A stretch of 64,000 nt of DNA from Caenorhabditis remanei (taxonomy: Eukaryota > Nematoda > Chromadorea > Rhabditida > Rhabditidae). Within the stretch, counting starts at the first letter, position 1, and every line of letters starts with the position of its first letter. Shown piece by piece: positions 1 to 10,723 of this stretch. The DNA lies in assembly GCF_010183535.1 (NCBI RefSeq), contig NC_071331.1, positions 4,154,001 through 4,218,000 on the forward strand. Reading direction: 5' to 3'. The position numbers and the translations under genes are program-made. The notes beneath the pieces were generated by a model. It saw nothing but the letters and a program-made list of their open reading frames with translations, made no database searches and was not told the origin of the DNA.

Positions 1-97
1 GCGACAGCCTCTAGTAGAACGACAGCCTTTAATAGAACGACAACAAAAACCTGTTCGAAAAAAAAAGCGACATGTCGCTCTAATACAGTTTTTACGG
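1..97. repeat. Right end of a TIR element cut by the window edge
   Basis: Repeated short units of the type TAGAACGACAG are followed by an end that reads TCTAATACAGTTTTTACGG and then TA. This matches the right end of the complete element at 53519-53790, so it is probably the same or a sister Tc1/mariner-type MITE family with TA target duplication. The left end lies outside the window. Confidence 0.5.
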
Positions 98-200
98 TAG
101 CTGGAAAAACCTTTGAAACAGAAAAAGCTACGTCCGAACAAAATGTTCTGCTGAAATCATGGAAAACGGCGTTTTAGAACATTTCTGAATAACAATTTTA

Positions 201-267
201 CTGTTTCTATGCGGTCATTAACCAGTATTTGTCATCAGTAGTTTACTATATTCTTTACAATATATGT
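201..267 (+). ncRNA. Candidate 21U-RNA (piRNA) gene
   Basis: In Caenorhabditis, type I piRNA genes are autonomous units with an upstream Ruby motif (core CTGTTTCA), about 40 nt of spacer, and a YRNT whose T is the first U of the 21-nt RNA. Each candidate below spans the core to the end of the predicted 21-mer; spacing is counted from the last base of the 8-nt core. Here the core is CTGTTTCT at 201-208 and TACT puts U1 at 247, spacing 39. No transcript evidence is available. Confidence 0.55.
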
Positions 268-600
268 GAGCTAGATCTTAGTAGAAAATAAAAAATCTAC
301 AGTTTTTAATTGTGTTCAAGAAGGAAACCCGCATTATGACTTGTTTAAAATGTTGAACAAGTTTTAATTTCTCTTAATTTTTAATCCTCACCAATTTTTA
401 ACATCTGATATTTGCATGGACACCATTGACCCCAACAAAAATACATGGTATTACAGAAAACGTGACACAGTAATATATGTATCTCATCATGCTTGAAATT
501 TTTTTGAAATTTCTGTGTTTTAAAATTAATTTGGAAAATGTGAACGATATGAGAAGCATCATAAAACATTAAAACCAAATTTTGATTTCGAGAAACATTC

Positions 601-668
601 CTGTTTCACACTGCCATTCTATATTGGTGGCTGGGAAAGATAAGCAATTTCAGCATTAATCTACTGTG
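601..668 (+). ncRNA. Candidate 21U-RNA (piRNA) gene
   Basis: Perfect core CTGTTTCA at 601-608; CAAT puts U1 at 648, spacing 40. Confidence 0.7.
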
Positions 669-1301
669 AATGATTATACTGTATCCTGTTTTTTTTTCAT
701 TTGAAATTTCTGATAAATTAAATTAAAAATTAGCAAAGAAAAATGAGAACATTCTCTTGGCAATACAGTTTCACGTGCGCGAGACCAGATTTTTCTTTGC
801 AACGCATTTTTTGACCCCTTTGTTGTGAATGACTTCTCCGAGGCCGATTTTCAGACTTACCTCGAAAAAGAAAGAATTTTAATTTTTATAACCTCTTGTT
901 TTTTTCTGAATGTTTTTAGAAGAATAAACGTTGTTTTTCAAAAAAATGGAGAAAATGTGACGCCGGAATTGCACAAGGACTGTTCAAAGGTCGTAGTTCA
1001 AAAGATGAAAAGTACGAAAGTTGCAAAACAGTCTGCTTTTGAGTATCGTAACCAATCGATATTTTTTTTTTCTAGTAAATAAGTTATAAATCGGACATCA
1101 AAATTATTACAGATTTTTGTTAGCAATTACGAACGGATTGATCAATTTTTGAAAAGTGATGCTTTTTTATGCTTCTAAAACAGAAATTTTCCAAAGGTAT
1201 CTTACTAGATAGCAGAGAAACTCAACTGATCATTTTTGTGAATTTCTAACTACAAATATCATTTTCTATTAGAAGAAACTATCAGAACGTTTCAAGATTG
1301 C

Positions 1302-1368
1302 GGGATCGTAAGAATGGTACGACTGAAGCAGAAAGACATGCTGCAAAATAAAAATGTTACTGAAACAG
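1302..1368 (-). ncRNA. Candidate 21U-RNA (piRNA) gene
   Basis: Perfect core at 1361-1368 (TGAAACAG on the plus strand); CAGT puts U1 at 1322, spacing 39. Confidence 0.7.
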
Positions 1369-1520
1369 AGAAAATTCTCCTTTGATACAAGTTATTAATT
1401 AAATATATTTTTCGCTTTCAAATTATTGTGTTCAATGACCCGATAACTAGAATGAATAGTAATACCTGTTTTTCAGAGAAACTTTGACTAGAGACAGCAT
1501 TTGTAGCAGAAAGTTGTAGT

Positions 1521-1586
1521 GAACTGAACCGTCAAGAAGAAACAATAAAACAATAAAAAATTGTATTTTAAACATTCATGAAACAG
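1521..1586 (-). ncRNA. Candidate 21U-RNA (piRNA) gene
   Basis: Perfect core at 1579-1586; TGTT puts U1 at 1541, spacing 38. Confidence 0.65.
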
Positions 1587-1746
1587 AAAATATCCAATTC
1601 AGAGATTGGTTTGATTGACTGTTTTACTCAAACATTTGTTTGTGGTTGTTTTAAGTGTAGAGAGAGGGCCCAGAAAAGAAGATAAAAGGAACGGGAGTTG
1701 GGAATGTGGTGAGTAGGAAAAATTGTAAATCCCCCTTTTAAAATTC

Positions 1747-1814
1747 TCCTATCTTCATATTTATGAAATGAATAAACTGAAAATAAACCAAATATGCTTA
1801 CCATTTCGAAACAG
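1747..1814 (-). ncRNA. Candidate 21U-RNA (piRNA) gene
   Basis: Core CTGTTTCG at 1807-1814; CATT puts U1 at 1767, spacing 40. Confidence 0.6.
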
Positions 1815-2000
1815 TGACAAAAATGAAAATAGTAATGAAGAAACAATGTTTTGGTAGTTGTCGACCTTTTTGTTTTTCTTACCTTTTTCTGGGGAACTAG
1901 TTTTACACAAGACAATATCGTCGTTTAATTATTCTCTGGGATTCAAAAATCACATTAAAAAACGGATGAAACTGAGAATTCTGGTTGGACACAATAGGCT

Positions 2001-2060
2001 ATACTCAGCCTTGTCACGGGCCGGACCAAACAAAAAAAATTCCTGCCCGGCCCGATATGA
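2001..2060. repeat. Degenerate fragment of the GGCCCGG repeat family
   Basis: The text CCTTGTCACGGGCCGG followed by CCTGCCCGGCCCG resembles the end of the GC-rich TIR family seen complete at 3217-3879. No matching second end was found nearby. Confidence 0.4.
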
Positions 2061-2233
2061 ACAATTTTTCATAGTTTTCGACTAATAATTATAAATTCAA
2101 TCAAAAGGCGAATAAGTTAGAGAATCACAATTACAATTAATCAGCTGTCTCAAGGTATGAAACCTAATCTGATTTTTTGTGACTGCATAGTTTTAATTTT
2201 TCTTTTGGCAGAAGTCGAGAATATACAGTAAAA

Positions 2234-2302
2234 ATTAGCGGGGAACTGAAATGACCAACACCAGAAAAATAATGCTTCATTTTTAAGTGTTATCTGAAAC
2301 AG
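2234..2302 (-). ncRNA. Candidate 21U-RNA (piRNA) gene
   Basis: Perfect core at 2295-2302; TGGT puts U1 at 2254, spacing 41. Confidence 0.65.
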
Positions 2303-2319
2303 ACAATATTTTTTTAATA

Positions 2320-2386
2320 CTGTTTCTCATCTGCATTATAGGAAAAAATTATTTTCTAATGCCGTTGCTCGCAATTCATTCCGTAG
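2320..2386 (+). ncRNA. Candidate 21U-RNA (piRNA) gene
   Basis: Core CTGTTTCT at 2320-2327; CGTT puts U1 at 2366, spacing 39. It diverges from the minus-strand core at 2295-2302, only 17 bases away, so the two would form a back-to-back pair. Confidence 0.6.
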
Positions 2387-2625
2387 TGATTTAAAAAAAT
2401 GATATACCATTCGTTAATATGTAGTACAGGTAAATTTTGCAAAACAAATTTAAAAAATTTCAAAACAGTAACTTTATCACAAAGAATAACAAAATATCCT
2501 AATCGTGAGCTTGAAAATAATCAGGTTTATAACGCATGATTCTTCTTTACCGTAATCCAAAATCAAATCCTATCACGCTCTTCATTTAGGTTGATTCTTT
2601 TAACCACACTCACTGGGACTAGAAA

Positions 2626-2692
2626 ATTAGAAAAAAAATCAATCTAACATCTAAAACGGCACCTGAAAACTTTTATCATGATTGCGAAACAG
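2626..2692 (-). ncRNA. Candidate 21U-RNA (piRNA) gene
   Basis: Core CTGTTTCG at 2685-2692; TGTT puts U1 at 2646, spacing 39. Confidence 0.55.
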
Positions 2693-2929
2693 GTGTTCCC
2701 ACCGAGTTAAAAAAAAGAGAAAACTCAGCGCCTATTGAAAGAAATTTGTTTTTGAATAAATTTTTCAAAGCGCTATAAAACGAGTAAATTTCCACCAAAG
2801 TGATTTTGAAAAAATACGGAGGAGTCGTTCGTAAGATTTCAAAATGAGCAAGTACCGGTGATAAAAATGAGATAAGGATATAAATTTTTATAAAACAGGC
2901 TTTGGTTGATTAATTTCCAATCAAAGTGC

Positions 2930-3073
2930 TAAACCACTTTTTCAAAAATTAACGCTGAAAAAAACATGTTTTTCGAAAAAAAGTCGCTTCACCCGGGCCG
3001 ACCGGGCCGGGCCGGGCCGAGCCGGGCCGGGCCGACCAGGGTGACCGGGCCGGGCCGGCCCGTGACAAGTATG
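2930..3073. repeat. GC-rich TIR element, right portion
   Basis: A run of CCGGGCCGACCGGGCCGG units ends in CGTGACAAGTATG. The stretch from about 2935, including AACGCTGAAAAAAACATG and TCGAAAAAAAGTCGCTTC, matches the reverse complement of 36942-37075, so it is the same family in the opposite orientation. A left TIR was not found; the copy is truncated or its left end has decayed. Confidence 0.7.
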
Positions 3074-3133
3074 GTTTTGGGCAATGAAACACAACAAATT
3101 AACGAAAAAAGTCTTCTGGTTGTACTGAAACAG
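3068..3133 (-). ncRNA. Candidate 21U-RNA (piRNA) gene
   Basis: Perfect core at 3126-3133; TGTT puts U1 at 3088, spacing 38. The predicted 21-mer runs up to the edge of the GC-rich repeat, which lowers confidence slightly. Confidence 0.55.
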
Positions 3134-3216
3134 GTGCTTGTAATTTTTTAAAGCGTTGACGTTCTATTAAAATATTGCATAAAATCGAGTTTTCCAGCAA
3201 TACTGACATCTTATAA

Positions 3217-3879
3217 CATACTTGTCAAGGGCCGGGCCGGGCTTTTTTTTCAAAACTTCCGGCCCGGCCCGGCTCCTCAGGCCCGTCTTTTGGGGGGTAT
3301 TTTTTTTTCAATTAAAAAAAAATTTTTTTTTCGAATTTAGGTAACGGTGGACTAAGTTCAATTCTGATTTTTTCATAGAATAATGTATGTGTGTCTGAGT
3401 ATATTTTCATATCGAAAGAAAATTTTCAAGTAATTTTTTTTCAAGTTTTATAATATAATTACTTTCGCCATTTTTTATTGTTTTCTTCCACGGCTACAGA
3501 AATGCCCAAACTGTTTCGCCGCTCGATCTCAAGGGGGTTTCGACCAAATTTTTATATTCTTTTGATATGAAAATGAACTCACGAAAACACCTAGATTATT
3601 CTGGGAAAAATTTGATTTGACCATAGTACAACTTCAAGTTTTTTATTGCCAGAGGCGTCTCGCAAAAAAATTTAGTCAATCTTTCGAAAAATATACTAAA
3701 TCATCATTAAATAAGTGTAAAAAATGAGCAAATTGGGAAATTTTTCCCCCTGAAAAATTGAATTTTTGGAAAAAATTTGAAAATTTTTCTCAATAATCCC
3801 ATATCCCTGAAAAGAGGGGCCTGAGGGGCCGGGCCCGGGCCAAAGCTTTTCAGGCCCGGCCCCTCATTTGACAAGTATG
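3217..3879. mobile_element. GC-rich TIR element (MITE-like), 663 bp
   Basis: The terminal inverted repeats are CATACTTGTCAAGGGCCGGG on the left and the inverse, ending TTGACAAGTATG, on the right. Blocks of GGCCCGG follow inside each end and the middle is AT-rich. There is no coding capacity. Copies or relatives lie at 2930-3073, 36939-37245, 42463-42687, 51247-51621 and 60058-60311, so this is a dispersed non-autonomous family. No clear target duplication was seen. Confidence 0.7.
3511..3578 (+). ncRNA. Candidate 21U-RNA (piRNA) gene
   Basis: Core CTGTTTCG at 3511-3518; TATT puts U1 at 3558, spacing 40. It sits inside the 3217-3879 repeat element, so it may be fortuitous. Confidence 0.45.
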
Positions 3880-4673
3880 TTTTATAAAACACGATAATGT
3901 TTTGTTACGGCAAAAGCTAACTTTTGTGTTTTAAAAAACAAAGAACACTGGAAAGTCTATATTATGCAGACAGTCGTCATAAATATAAAAGTTGAAACAT
4001 AGAAAAAATTAATAGTATTTTCAGACAAAAGTTTGAAATTCTATCACCAGGTGGGATTTGAGAATCAATTGGTTTATTTTGGTTATATATCAGTTAGATT
4101 TTTTTAGTGAATCAATCCAAAATCTGTTTGAAATCGGCTGTTCACATAAGCTTGAAGTTCCTCAATCGTATGTGTGGTTCAAGAATATCACGTGTATGAA
4201 TCAATCACCATCGGATCAGACACTCGATAAAACATTTCTGAAGCAGATAAATGTATGTTTCATGTGGTTGTGTTGACTGACTACAGATTCAATAATTCGT
4301 TGGTTCAGAGGGGTTAAACTGTTATTCAAAGCTTTCTTTTAAAAAACCTTCAAGATTTTAAAAATCCGCAAAGTGAAGGTTTTAAAATAGTTATAACAAT
4401 AAAACATGAAAAAAATGGCGAAGAATGAAGGAAAGGCATAGACTCACATCGCCCACCGAAAAGCGTTCGAAGTCAAAACGAAAGGTGGCCAAGTTTTCCT
4501 TATGCTGCGATTTTCGCGCCCGGACGCTGGTAAACTGATAATAGTAGAACAATTCAATAAAACCGTTTTTGACCACAATCTAGGCCGCTTTTCATTTTTC
4601 CGAGATGAAAACGTTGAGTGATCCTCTTCCTCAGCTTCGAAATCTTCAAAGAGAAACCTAAAGTAAAAAAAAA

Positions 4674-4739
4674 CTGTTTCAGCATGTGTACATGAGGAAG
4701 GTTTTTTACAAAGTATACTTTCAACATCATCCTTACTAT
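4674..4739 (+). ncRNA. Candidate 21U-RNA (piRNA) gene
   Basis: Perfect core at 4674-4681; TACT puts U1 at 4719, spacing 38. The end of the predicted 21-mer reaches the Helitron-like boundary at 4730. Confidence 0.55.
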
Positions 4740-4870
4740 TAACAAACGCAAACGGATGTATGTTTGTTTGTCTGTCGCCGATCCTACCGCCCTTCTTACT
4801 AAACCGATTTTCTTCAAATTTGGACCAAAAATTCAGAAATTTTCTCTTAATGATGCCCGTCTATTTTTTT
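4730..4870 (+). mobile_element. Helitron-like 5' end fragment
   Basis: It begins TCCTTACTATTAACAAACGC after an A/T and continues with TTTGTTTGTCTGTCGCC. It aligns over about 130 bp with 37900-38035 and more weakly with 63185-63362. A TC-T-TACTA start followed by TGTCTGT runs is typical of nematode Helitron 5' ends (family knowledge). No 3' hairpin and CTRR end was identified, so the assignment is tentative. Confidence 0.4.
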
Positions 4871-4890
4871 AGTTAGAATAGGTCTCGACC

Positions 4891-5240
4891 AGAGTTGCAT
4901 GGAAGTGAAAATTTCTTATCCGGAAGTCGGAAGTCGGAAGTCGGAAGTCGGAAGTCGGAATTAGATTTTTTCGCGAATATTCAAAAACTCCAAGAGAAAA
5001 GATCATAAAATTGACGGAAAACAGTGGAAAATTAGGTTTTGGATGAAGAAAAGCCAATTTTCTCTCCTTTTAGACCATTTTTTCAAGTATTTCTGCGAAA
5101 TATACTTTTCGGAAATTCCACAGTTATGGGATGTCGGAAGTCGGAAGTAAAATTCCTTATCCGGAAGTCGGAAGTCGGAAGTACAATTCCTTATCCGGAA
5201 GTCGGAAGTCGGAAGTCGGAAGTTATTTTTCTTATCCGGA
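4891..5240. repeat. GGAAGTC minisatellite TIR element, copy 1
   Basis: It starts AGAGTTGCATGGAAGTG and has tandem 7-bp GGAAGTC units at 4921-4961, 5134-5150, 5161-5182 and 5198-5222, separated by AT-rich DNA. The inner segment (reading TTTTTCGCGAATATTC, TTTCTGCGAAATATAC) is shared with 6306-6665, showing two insertions of one element rather than simple repeat expansion. Confidence 0.65.
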
Positions 5241-5247
5241 TACGTCA

Positions 5248-6305
5248 TAATGTTTTATCGGAAGCAATTGCATAAAACCTCTTTCAAGCTGAATAAATGG
5301 TTGAAAATAATAAGTCAAAACCGCAAAAACACCGTTTCATGTTTGTTTAATAGGTTTTCTGAGCAAAAGTAATTAATTGTAGTCAAATAAATTACGGATC
5401 ATTAAAAAACAATAAGTTGCCCGCGTACGAATACGGGGTGATAGGGTCCTTATACAATATGACGCCAAATACACAGTTTCTTACAATAAATTTACTTTAT
5501 TGCAAGAAAATAAATAAAGAGAGCGATAAACTTACAAAACAACCAACGCTAAAACTAGAACTAACTCTGAAAGCCAACCGACTCCAGAAACTACTTGTTG
5601 CCACGTGGAGTACACGTGTCCACGTGAACTGACGCGCTGAGGTTACGGTAGGCGCGTGAGCTTTTGGCGGAGTGTCGTTGCGTATTTATTGTGGGGACTC
5701 GGAGAACTACAGGGTTATGAGGGTACCTTGCCACCGTCAACTAATAACTATTCCAACAATAACATTCTGCCAAAACAGTGGGTTTTGTTAGTTTTTCAAA
5801 ATTCGATGATTAGCATTAAAGGGCACGGGATTAATATTTGCAAAGAATATATAATATAAAAACATAAAACGAAACAGGTAAACTGGGACGCTGTAGGACA
5901 ACAAAGCAGTGATTCAGCAAATACACTTCTGGCAATTGCAAAAAATTAAGAAGGCCATTTGTTGCCCGTTTTTCATTCTTGAATGAAAATTAATAAAGAA
6001 ACATCAAGAAAATCTGCGTTTGACCCAAGTTCAGTGAGAATACTGGTGAGAGAAGCAACTCTCGATAAGTAAATAAGCCAACTGGTCGCCGCCAGTAACA
6101 AGCCTAAAAATTGCAGTTATAACTAATCAACATAATGTCAAAAACCCAGATGGGTTATTCGACAATAGGTAAACAGAGCTGTGGTGCAAGGTCTAATATG
6201 ATGCCAAACTAAAATGAATTTTAAAATAAAAGTTGTTTAAGTTACTTAAAATTATCTTAATGGTTTGACGGTTGTGGGGCTCATCGGTTTCTGTTATCCT
6301 TGCAA
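5248..6305. other. Non-coding spacer with a GC-richer block at 5410-5720
   Basis: I see no gene. The block at 5410-5720 is less AT-rich than its surroundings, holds AATAAA-type signals and a CACGTGTCCACGTG palindromic segment at about 5612, and could be an old solo LTR, but no TG...CA boundaries or target duplication are clear. A variant piRNA core (CCGTTTCA) lies at 5332-5339 with a YRNT 38 nt downstream. Confidence 0.4.
5810..5877 (-). ncRNA. Candidate 21U-RNA (piRNA) gene
   Basis: Core CTGTTTCG at 5870-5877; TAAT puts U1 at 5830, spacing 40. Confidence 0.6.
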
Positions 6306-6665
6306 CAGAGTTGTGCGGAAGTGATTTTTTCTAAAACAGAAGTCGGAAGTCGGAAGTAAAATTTCTAATCCGGAAGTCGGAATTGAAAAAACGCCCGGAA
6401 GTCGGGAGTAGCTTTTTTTCGCAAATATTCCAGATTTCAAGAGAAAAATCATGAAACTAGCTAAAATCATTGGAAAGTTGGTTTTTGGCTGTAGAAAAGC
6501 TTATTTTCTATCCTATTTGATCATGTTTTCATGTATTTCTGCAAAATTTATTCTTCCTAAATTTCACAGTGTTCGAATGACGGAAGTCGGAAGTAAAACT
6601 CCTTATCCGGAAGTCGGAAGACGGAAGTGAAAAATTCCCGGAAGTCGGAATTCCGCGCAACTCTG
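6306..6665. repeat. GGAAGTC minisatellite TIR element, copy 2
   Basis: It begins CAGAGTTGTGCGGAAGTG and ends GGAATTCCGCGCAACTCTG, which is an imperfect terminal inverted repeat. GGAAGTC units lie inside both ends and the core matches copy 1 (4891-5240). It is non-coding and probably a MITE. Confidence 0.65.
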
Positions 6666-8108
6666 CCTTGCAATATTGCAGGTGTTCACTAGAGAAATGA
6701 AAAAAAACCTTTCAGTTTCATAAAAATTATATCCGAGATATATGGCAGAGTCAATAATGCATACACCGTTATTTTTGTTTATATTAAACGTCATGATATT
6801 CCCATTACCCCGATCATCTTAATCCTTTCCTCTTTCATGTTCCAAGTTTCTCATGTATCGATCGATATTGCATACAAGACAGTGTGAATAAGTGTGACAT
6901 CACCTTGTAAGCGTTCCCATCTAATCCCTTATTCCAAAGTATCTTCTCATATTTACTGCGTTTCGCGCGGAGAGCACGCAGTCACACTGTCATTCTCACG
7001 CATTTTTGCGACATTATACCGTGAGCAGTCCCTTTATATTGGTCGGTTATTGTTCTCTCACTTCCGTCTATCGATTGTAAATTTGTATTGTGCTAGTTGT
7101 AAATCTAGGTAGTATTTAGTTGAATTCGACTATCTTTGAGAGTTAGTCAAGACACAGTGTCATAGAAAACTATATGCAGCATCTCCGCGCCAAAATGTTT
7201 TTGATGATTTCGATATTTTTTGTGCGGGGTTTAACCGAAAAAGAAAGAACAACAAGCTTCATTCAAAAAATTCAACTCCCTATTGTCCGTTCACGCTACA
7301 AGCACGCGATTTGGCTGAGCGGCGACTCACCAACTGGTGTGCAAACGCGCTTCACTAGAGTTCCGGCTTCGCGGGAAAATAATTTGAATTCACATGGATT
7401 AAAAATGACCCTGTGCCACGGTGTCTGAGTGTCCCATACAGGGTTGAGCGGAATTCAGCCATCCGACCCCGTCATTTTAAGATTTTTTTCGTCTTCCGTC
7501 TAGAGGTTGCCAGCTTGAAAAATTTGTGCGCCGCCTACTCGAATTTACTGATATTTTTAAGATTTTTTGCAGCAAAGCTATCAGTTTCAGTTTTTCCGAA
7601 AAAACGGAATTTAGCACCAGTATAACCATCTTAAGAGCTTTTTACCACTAAATTAGACCAAATCGTATTTCTACACTGACCAAACATCTTTAAAAGCGCA
7701 TATGCCTAACTTAAGTGGGCGGAGCTAACAACTTTCCGCCATTTCAAAAAAACCCGCATTTTGCTCAACTCTGGTCCCATAAACTGATTTTCTGTAGTTC
7801 ACCGCCAATAACGAAAGTCCCATTATTTTCCACTGAAAAAATTTGCTAAACTTATAGACCTGCAACAGTAATATATCGCCCTAGCAAAATGCTTTTTTGT
7901 TTTGATCTACCGGTTTCTTGTTGCCCGCTAATTATTGACTCTAGTTTGGCTACGTCGAGTCTTTTTGCGCACGCGTTGCACGTCAGGGGTTCACAGGCAA
8001 TATATTTTTTTTTGAAAATAAAAGATTGTTTCATGTCGATGATATCAGCTTTTCCACTTTATTAATTTTTTAATGACGTCTTGCCGTTCCTCAACTATAC
8101 ATAACAAT
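6666..8108. other. Upstream region of the T-box gene
   Basis: No supported gene. The stretch 6890-7640 is richer in GC than the surroundings and holds short ORFs that show no recognisable domain. TCAACCCTG/CAACTCTGG-like words at 7440 and 7770 may be remnants of the TIR repeat family above. The last 250 bases probably hold the T-box promoter. Confidence 0.4.
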
Positions 8109-8116
8109 TTTCAGTA

Positions 8117-9746
8117 ATGTACCCCAACTACTACCAAAACTCACACAACTACCCAGTGGCGGCTCAAAATCAGCAGACAGATGCCAACGGGCAGCACGGT
8201 AACCAGGACTACTTACAGTATGCCGCAAATCAGTATTGGACACAGACAGGATATATGAATAGTGAGTTTATCTGGATTTTGGGGCTTTATTAGCACCAAA
8301 ACTAACATTTTTCATTGGGGATTTCGGTGGAGCGAAGTTGTAAAAGCTACGTCAAACCAGTAAGTACAAATATGTTTCAGACTACAATCCACCCGCGCCT
8401 CCCGTCCAGACCCCATTCGAGCCAGTCAACCCGGATTCCATTAAGGTCACTCTGCACGACTCAAAACTGTGGAAAGCGTTTCATGTACTGGATAACGAGA
8501 TGGTCACCGTCCCCAACGGACGCCAAATCTTCCCCACTCTCCACTACAGCGTATCCGGTCTCCCATACTCAGCAAATTACATTTTTGGGCTGAAACTCCA
8601 ACGAGTTAACAAGAGCTAGGATCCAGAGCGTCAGAAGATATAATACAAGAGGAAAGGATAAGGAAGAACCAGAAAAACCGAAGGCAGATCAAAACAAAGA
8701 TATTTCGGTAAGTCATCCTCTTTTCTTGACTCCCCTTTCCACCTGTTCTCATCAGGCAAAGGTTTGGTGTAGTGGTTAACAATTTTGTTTATGACTTTGG
8801 TCTACCCGTGTTCGAATTTTTTTGCGGCAAACTTTTTTTTTCTTTTTTTTTTCTGACAAAATTTGGATTAGACAATGTGAAACAGTGCAAAAAACAGAAG
8901 ATGAAGTACTTTGGAAATTATGGGTCTCGCCACGAAAATTTAGATGTTTGGGGTACTGTAACTTTTCGTTGTGGGATCCAACCGGTTTAAAATTTATGTA
9001 TTCGTGATCAGTGCGTCAAGACCAATCAGAGAAGTATAATCATGAGTATATTTCGTGCATTCTGAGTCTCGACGCGAAAATACAAAATTACTGTGGCATT
9101 TCGTGGCGAGACCCAATTTCTTCCAAACTACGTCATGATTATACTTTTATGAAAGCTCTCAACGTGCTGAATACGATTCTGTACCTAAATTCACGAAATC
9201 TTAAATTTGTATTTTTTTTTAGCTCTTCGTCACCAGCCACTGCCGTTACACCCCCATACTATCCGTCTATTATATGCAAGCCAACGAAAAGAAATTCCTA
9301 AAATCATTTGTGTTTAAGGAGACACAATTCGTTGCGGTCACTGGTTACAAGGTAAAATTTATTTTTAATTTTCAGATTTCAAAGAATATTTTTTGTTTTA
9401 GAACGACGCTGTCAGAAAATTAAAAACAAACAAGAATCCATTCGCTCGACCGGATTATAAGGAGGATTATAAGGAAGATTATAAGGAAGATGTTGTGGTG
9501 AATTCAGAAAAGGATTCAACATTGGATTCTGGAATTTCGTCGATGAATAGCACTGTGGCGTCGTCAATTGAGTCACCAACTTCTAGAAGGGATTCAGGAG
9601 TCTCTTCCCATTCTCAGAATCAATATCAGTTTTGGGCCTCATCGATGACTCCAGGACCATTCATTAAAGCACGTTGCAAGTTTAAAGCACGTTGCAAGCT
9701 TTTGAAATTTTCACCACAGAATGCATTTTATGAGCCTCTGCTATGA
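8117..9746 (+). CDS. T-box transcription factor gene, apparently frameshifted
   Basis: Exons read as 8117-8261, 8381-8707, 9223-9351 and 9402-9746. The ATG lies 2 nt after TTTTCAG, a trans-splice-like acceptor. T-box hallmarks are visible: LHDSKLW and NEMVTVPNGRQIFP in exon 2, HCRYTPILSV and FKETQFVAVTGYKN in exons 3-4, and NPFARP after that. Two defects are seen. In exon 2 the frame runs into TAG at 8617-8619; the frame that fits the strong GTAAGT donor at 8708 and exon 3 is offset by one base. The segment between the GLPYSANY block and NKDIS is also much shorter than in a normal T-box, which removes part of the DNA-contacting region. A weak donor GTTAAC at 8605 would bypass the stop in frame. 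The C-terminus is acidic and serine-rich, with DYKEDYKED repeats. T-box proteins are nuclear DNA-binding regulators; this one may be a pseudogene. Confidence 0.7.
8757..8825 (+). repeat. tRNA-derived (SINE-like) fragment in a T-box intron
   Basis: GGTGTAGTGGTTAAC resembles a tRNA A box and GTGTTCGAAT, about 35 nt later, a B box; a T-rich tail follows. The stems do not form a good cloverleaf, so this is more likely a decayed tRNA pseudogene or SINE than a working tRNA. Confidence 0.4.
9526..9663 (+). repeat. Duplicated T-box C-terminal segment, copy 1
   Basis: This part of exon 4 encodes GISSMNSTVASSIESPTS and continues to SSMTPGP. It is over 90 percent identical by eye to 10724-10861, about 1.2 kb downstream. 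After the match ends at FIK, the exon reads into unrelated sequence and stops at 9744-9746. Confidence 0.85.
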
Positions 9747-10582
9747 ATTGGAAACTGATCAGGGAACATTCAAACTTCTTGATACAGGTTTTAAAAGTTT
9801 GTGGTTATTAATTTCTTTGAATATACTAACGTTTTCAGAGCTTAAACAGAAGAAATGACATATAACCCATCAAAATCTTGAAAAATCAAAATTTTCAACA
9901 AAATTTATTTCTTTTTTTTTCGCGATTACCCCCAAATTTTTTTTTGAAAAATTTGTTTGCATGAGTTTTTCTATTTTTTTAAGCATTTTAAAACAGCCTA
10001 ACAACTTCACAGAAAAAATTATTTTTTTTGACTCTCAGTTTTCGGGGGTCTGGTCAAAGTAGGAACATGATCAAAAAAATTTTCATAGCCTATCAAAAAG
10101 CCTATGAAATTCTCTACTTTTTACTTGTTTTGCTTTGTTCGCCAGATGGAAGAACATTGAGAAAAAAAATGATGAAAAAAAAATTTTGAAAAAAAAATGA
10201 AAAAAATTGATTTTCTAAAAATCTGAAAATCTCGAAAATTAGGTCCAGTCACCGGAAAAGCTCATTAGATTGGTCATTTTTTTCGCAGAATCTATCAAAT
10301 GAGCCAAAAAATCACAAATTTTGTGGAGCCAGTCGGGAGTCATTCCATGTTAATTTTCTATATGTTTGCTCTGAACTAGTGTTATTATCATCTTTTCAAA
10401 GACATTTTTTGCCAATAATGTTTTTTTTCTCACAAAAAAACTTCATTTTCTCATTATTACGTGGTTTTCTGCACTTAAAAACTATTTTATATCATTTTCG
10501 GGTTACTGTATACACTAGTCCGCAATCACCGTGTGAAGTGTACACAACTTTTTCGACTGAGTATTTGATGCGGACTTTTCTA
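9747..10582. other. Non-coding spacer between the duplicated T-box ends
   Basis: It is very AT-rich with long A and T runs (9900-10230). No gene, piRNA core or complete repeat was recognised. Confidence 0.4.
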
Positions 10583-10723
10583 TTTCAAAAGTGTTGACTT
10601 CACAATAAAAATTGTTTTCGCTTTAATCTTCCTCTGTTTTTTTAGAGAAAAAGGGGTCTGACTATAAGCCGTACTGATTGTAGAAATGAAAATCTTCAAA
10701 GTTACAAATACAATTTGAGACAG
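10583..10723. repeat. Dispersed repeat, copy A
   Basis: It reads TTTCAAAAGTGTTGAC through CTTTAATCTTCC to CAATTTGAGACAGGG. It matches 11890-12038 at roughly 80 percent. Its right end meets the duplicated T-box C-terminal segment exactly, so the element and the duplication probably share history. Confidence 0.6.

Noticed and set aside
114..121. CTGTTTCA core on the minus strand
   Set aside because: No YRNT at 37-42 nt; also near the TIR element end. Same for cores at 8878, 11773, 35600, 42358, 43779, 51782, 52356, 52513 and 53893.
4921..5222. Regularly repeated GGAAGTC units considered as a CRISPR-like array
   Set aside because: Unit is 7 bp in tandem, spacers are not of uniform size, and the setting is a nematode nuclear genome.
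5410..5720. Possible solo LTR
   Set aside because: No TG...CA ends with a target duplication could be defined, so it is only noted in the spacer entry.
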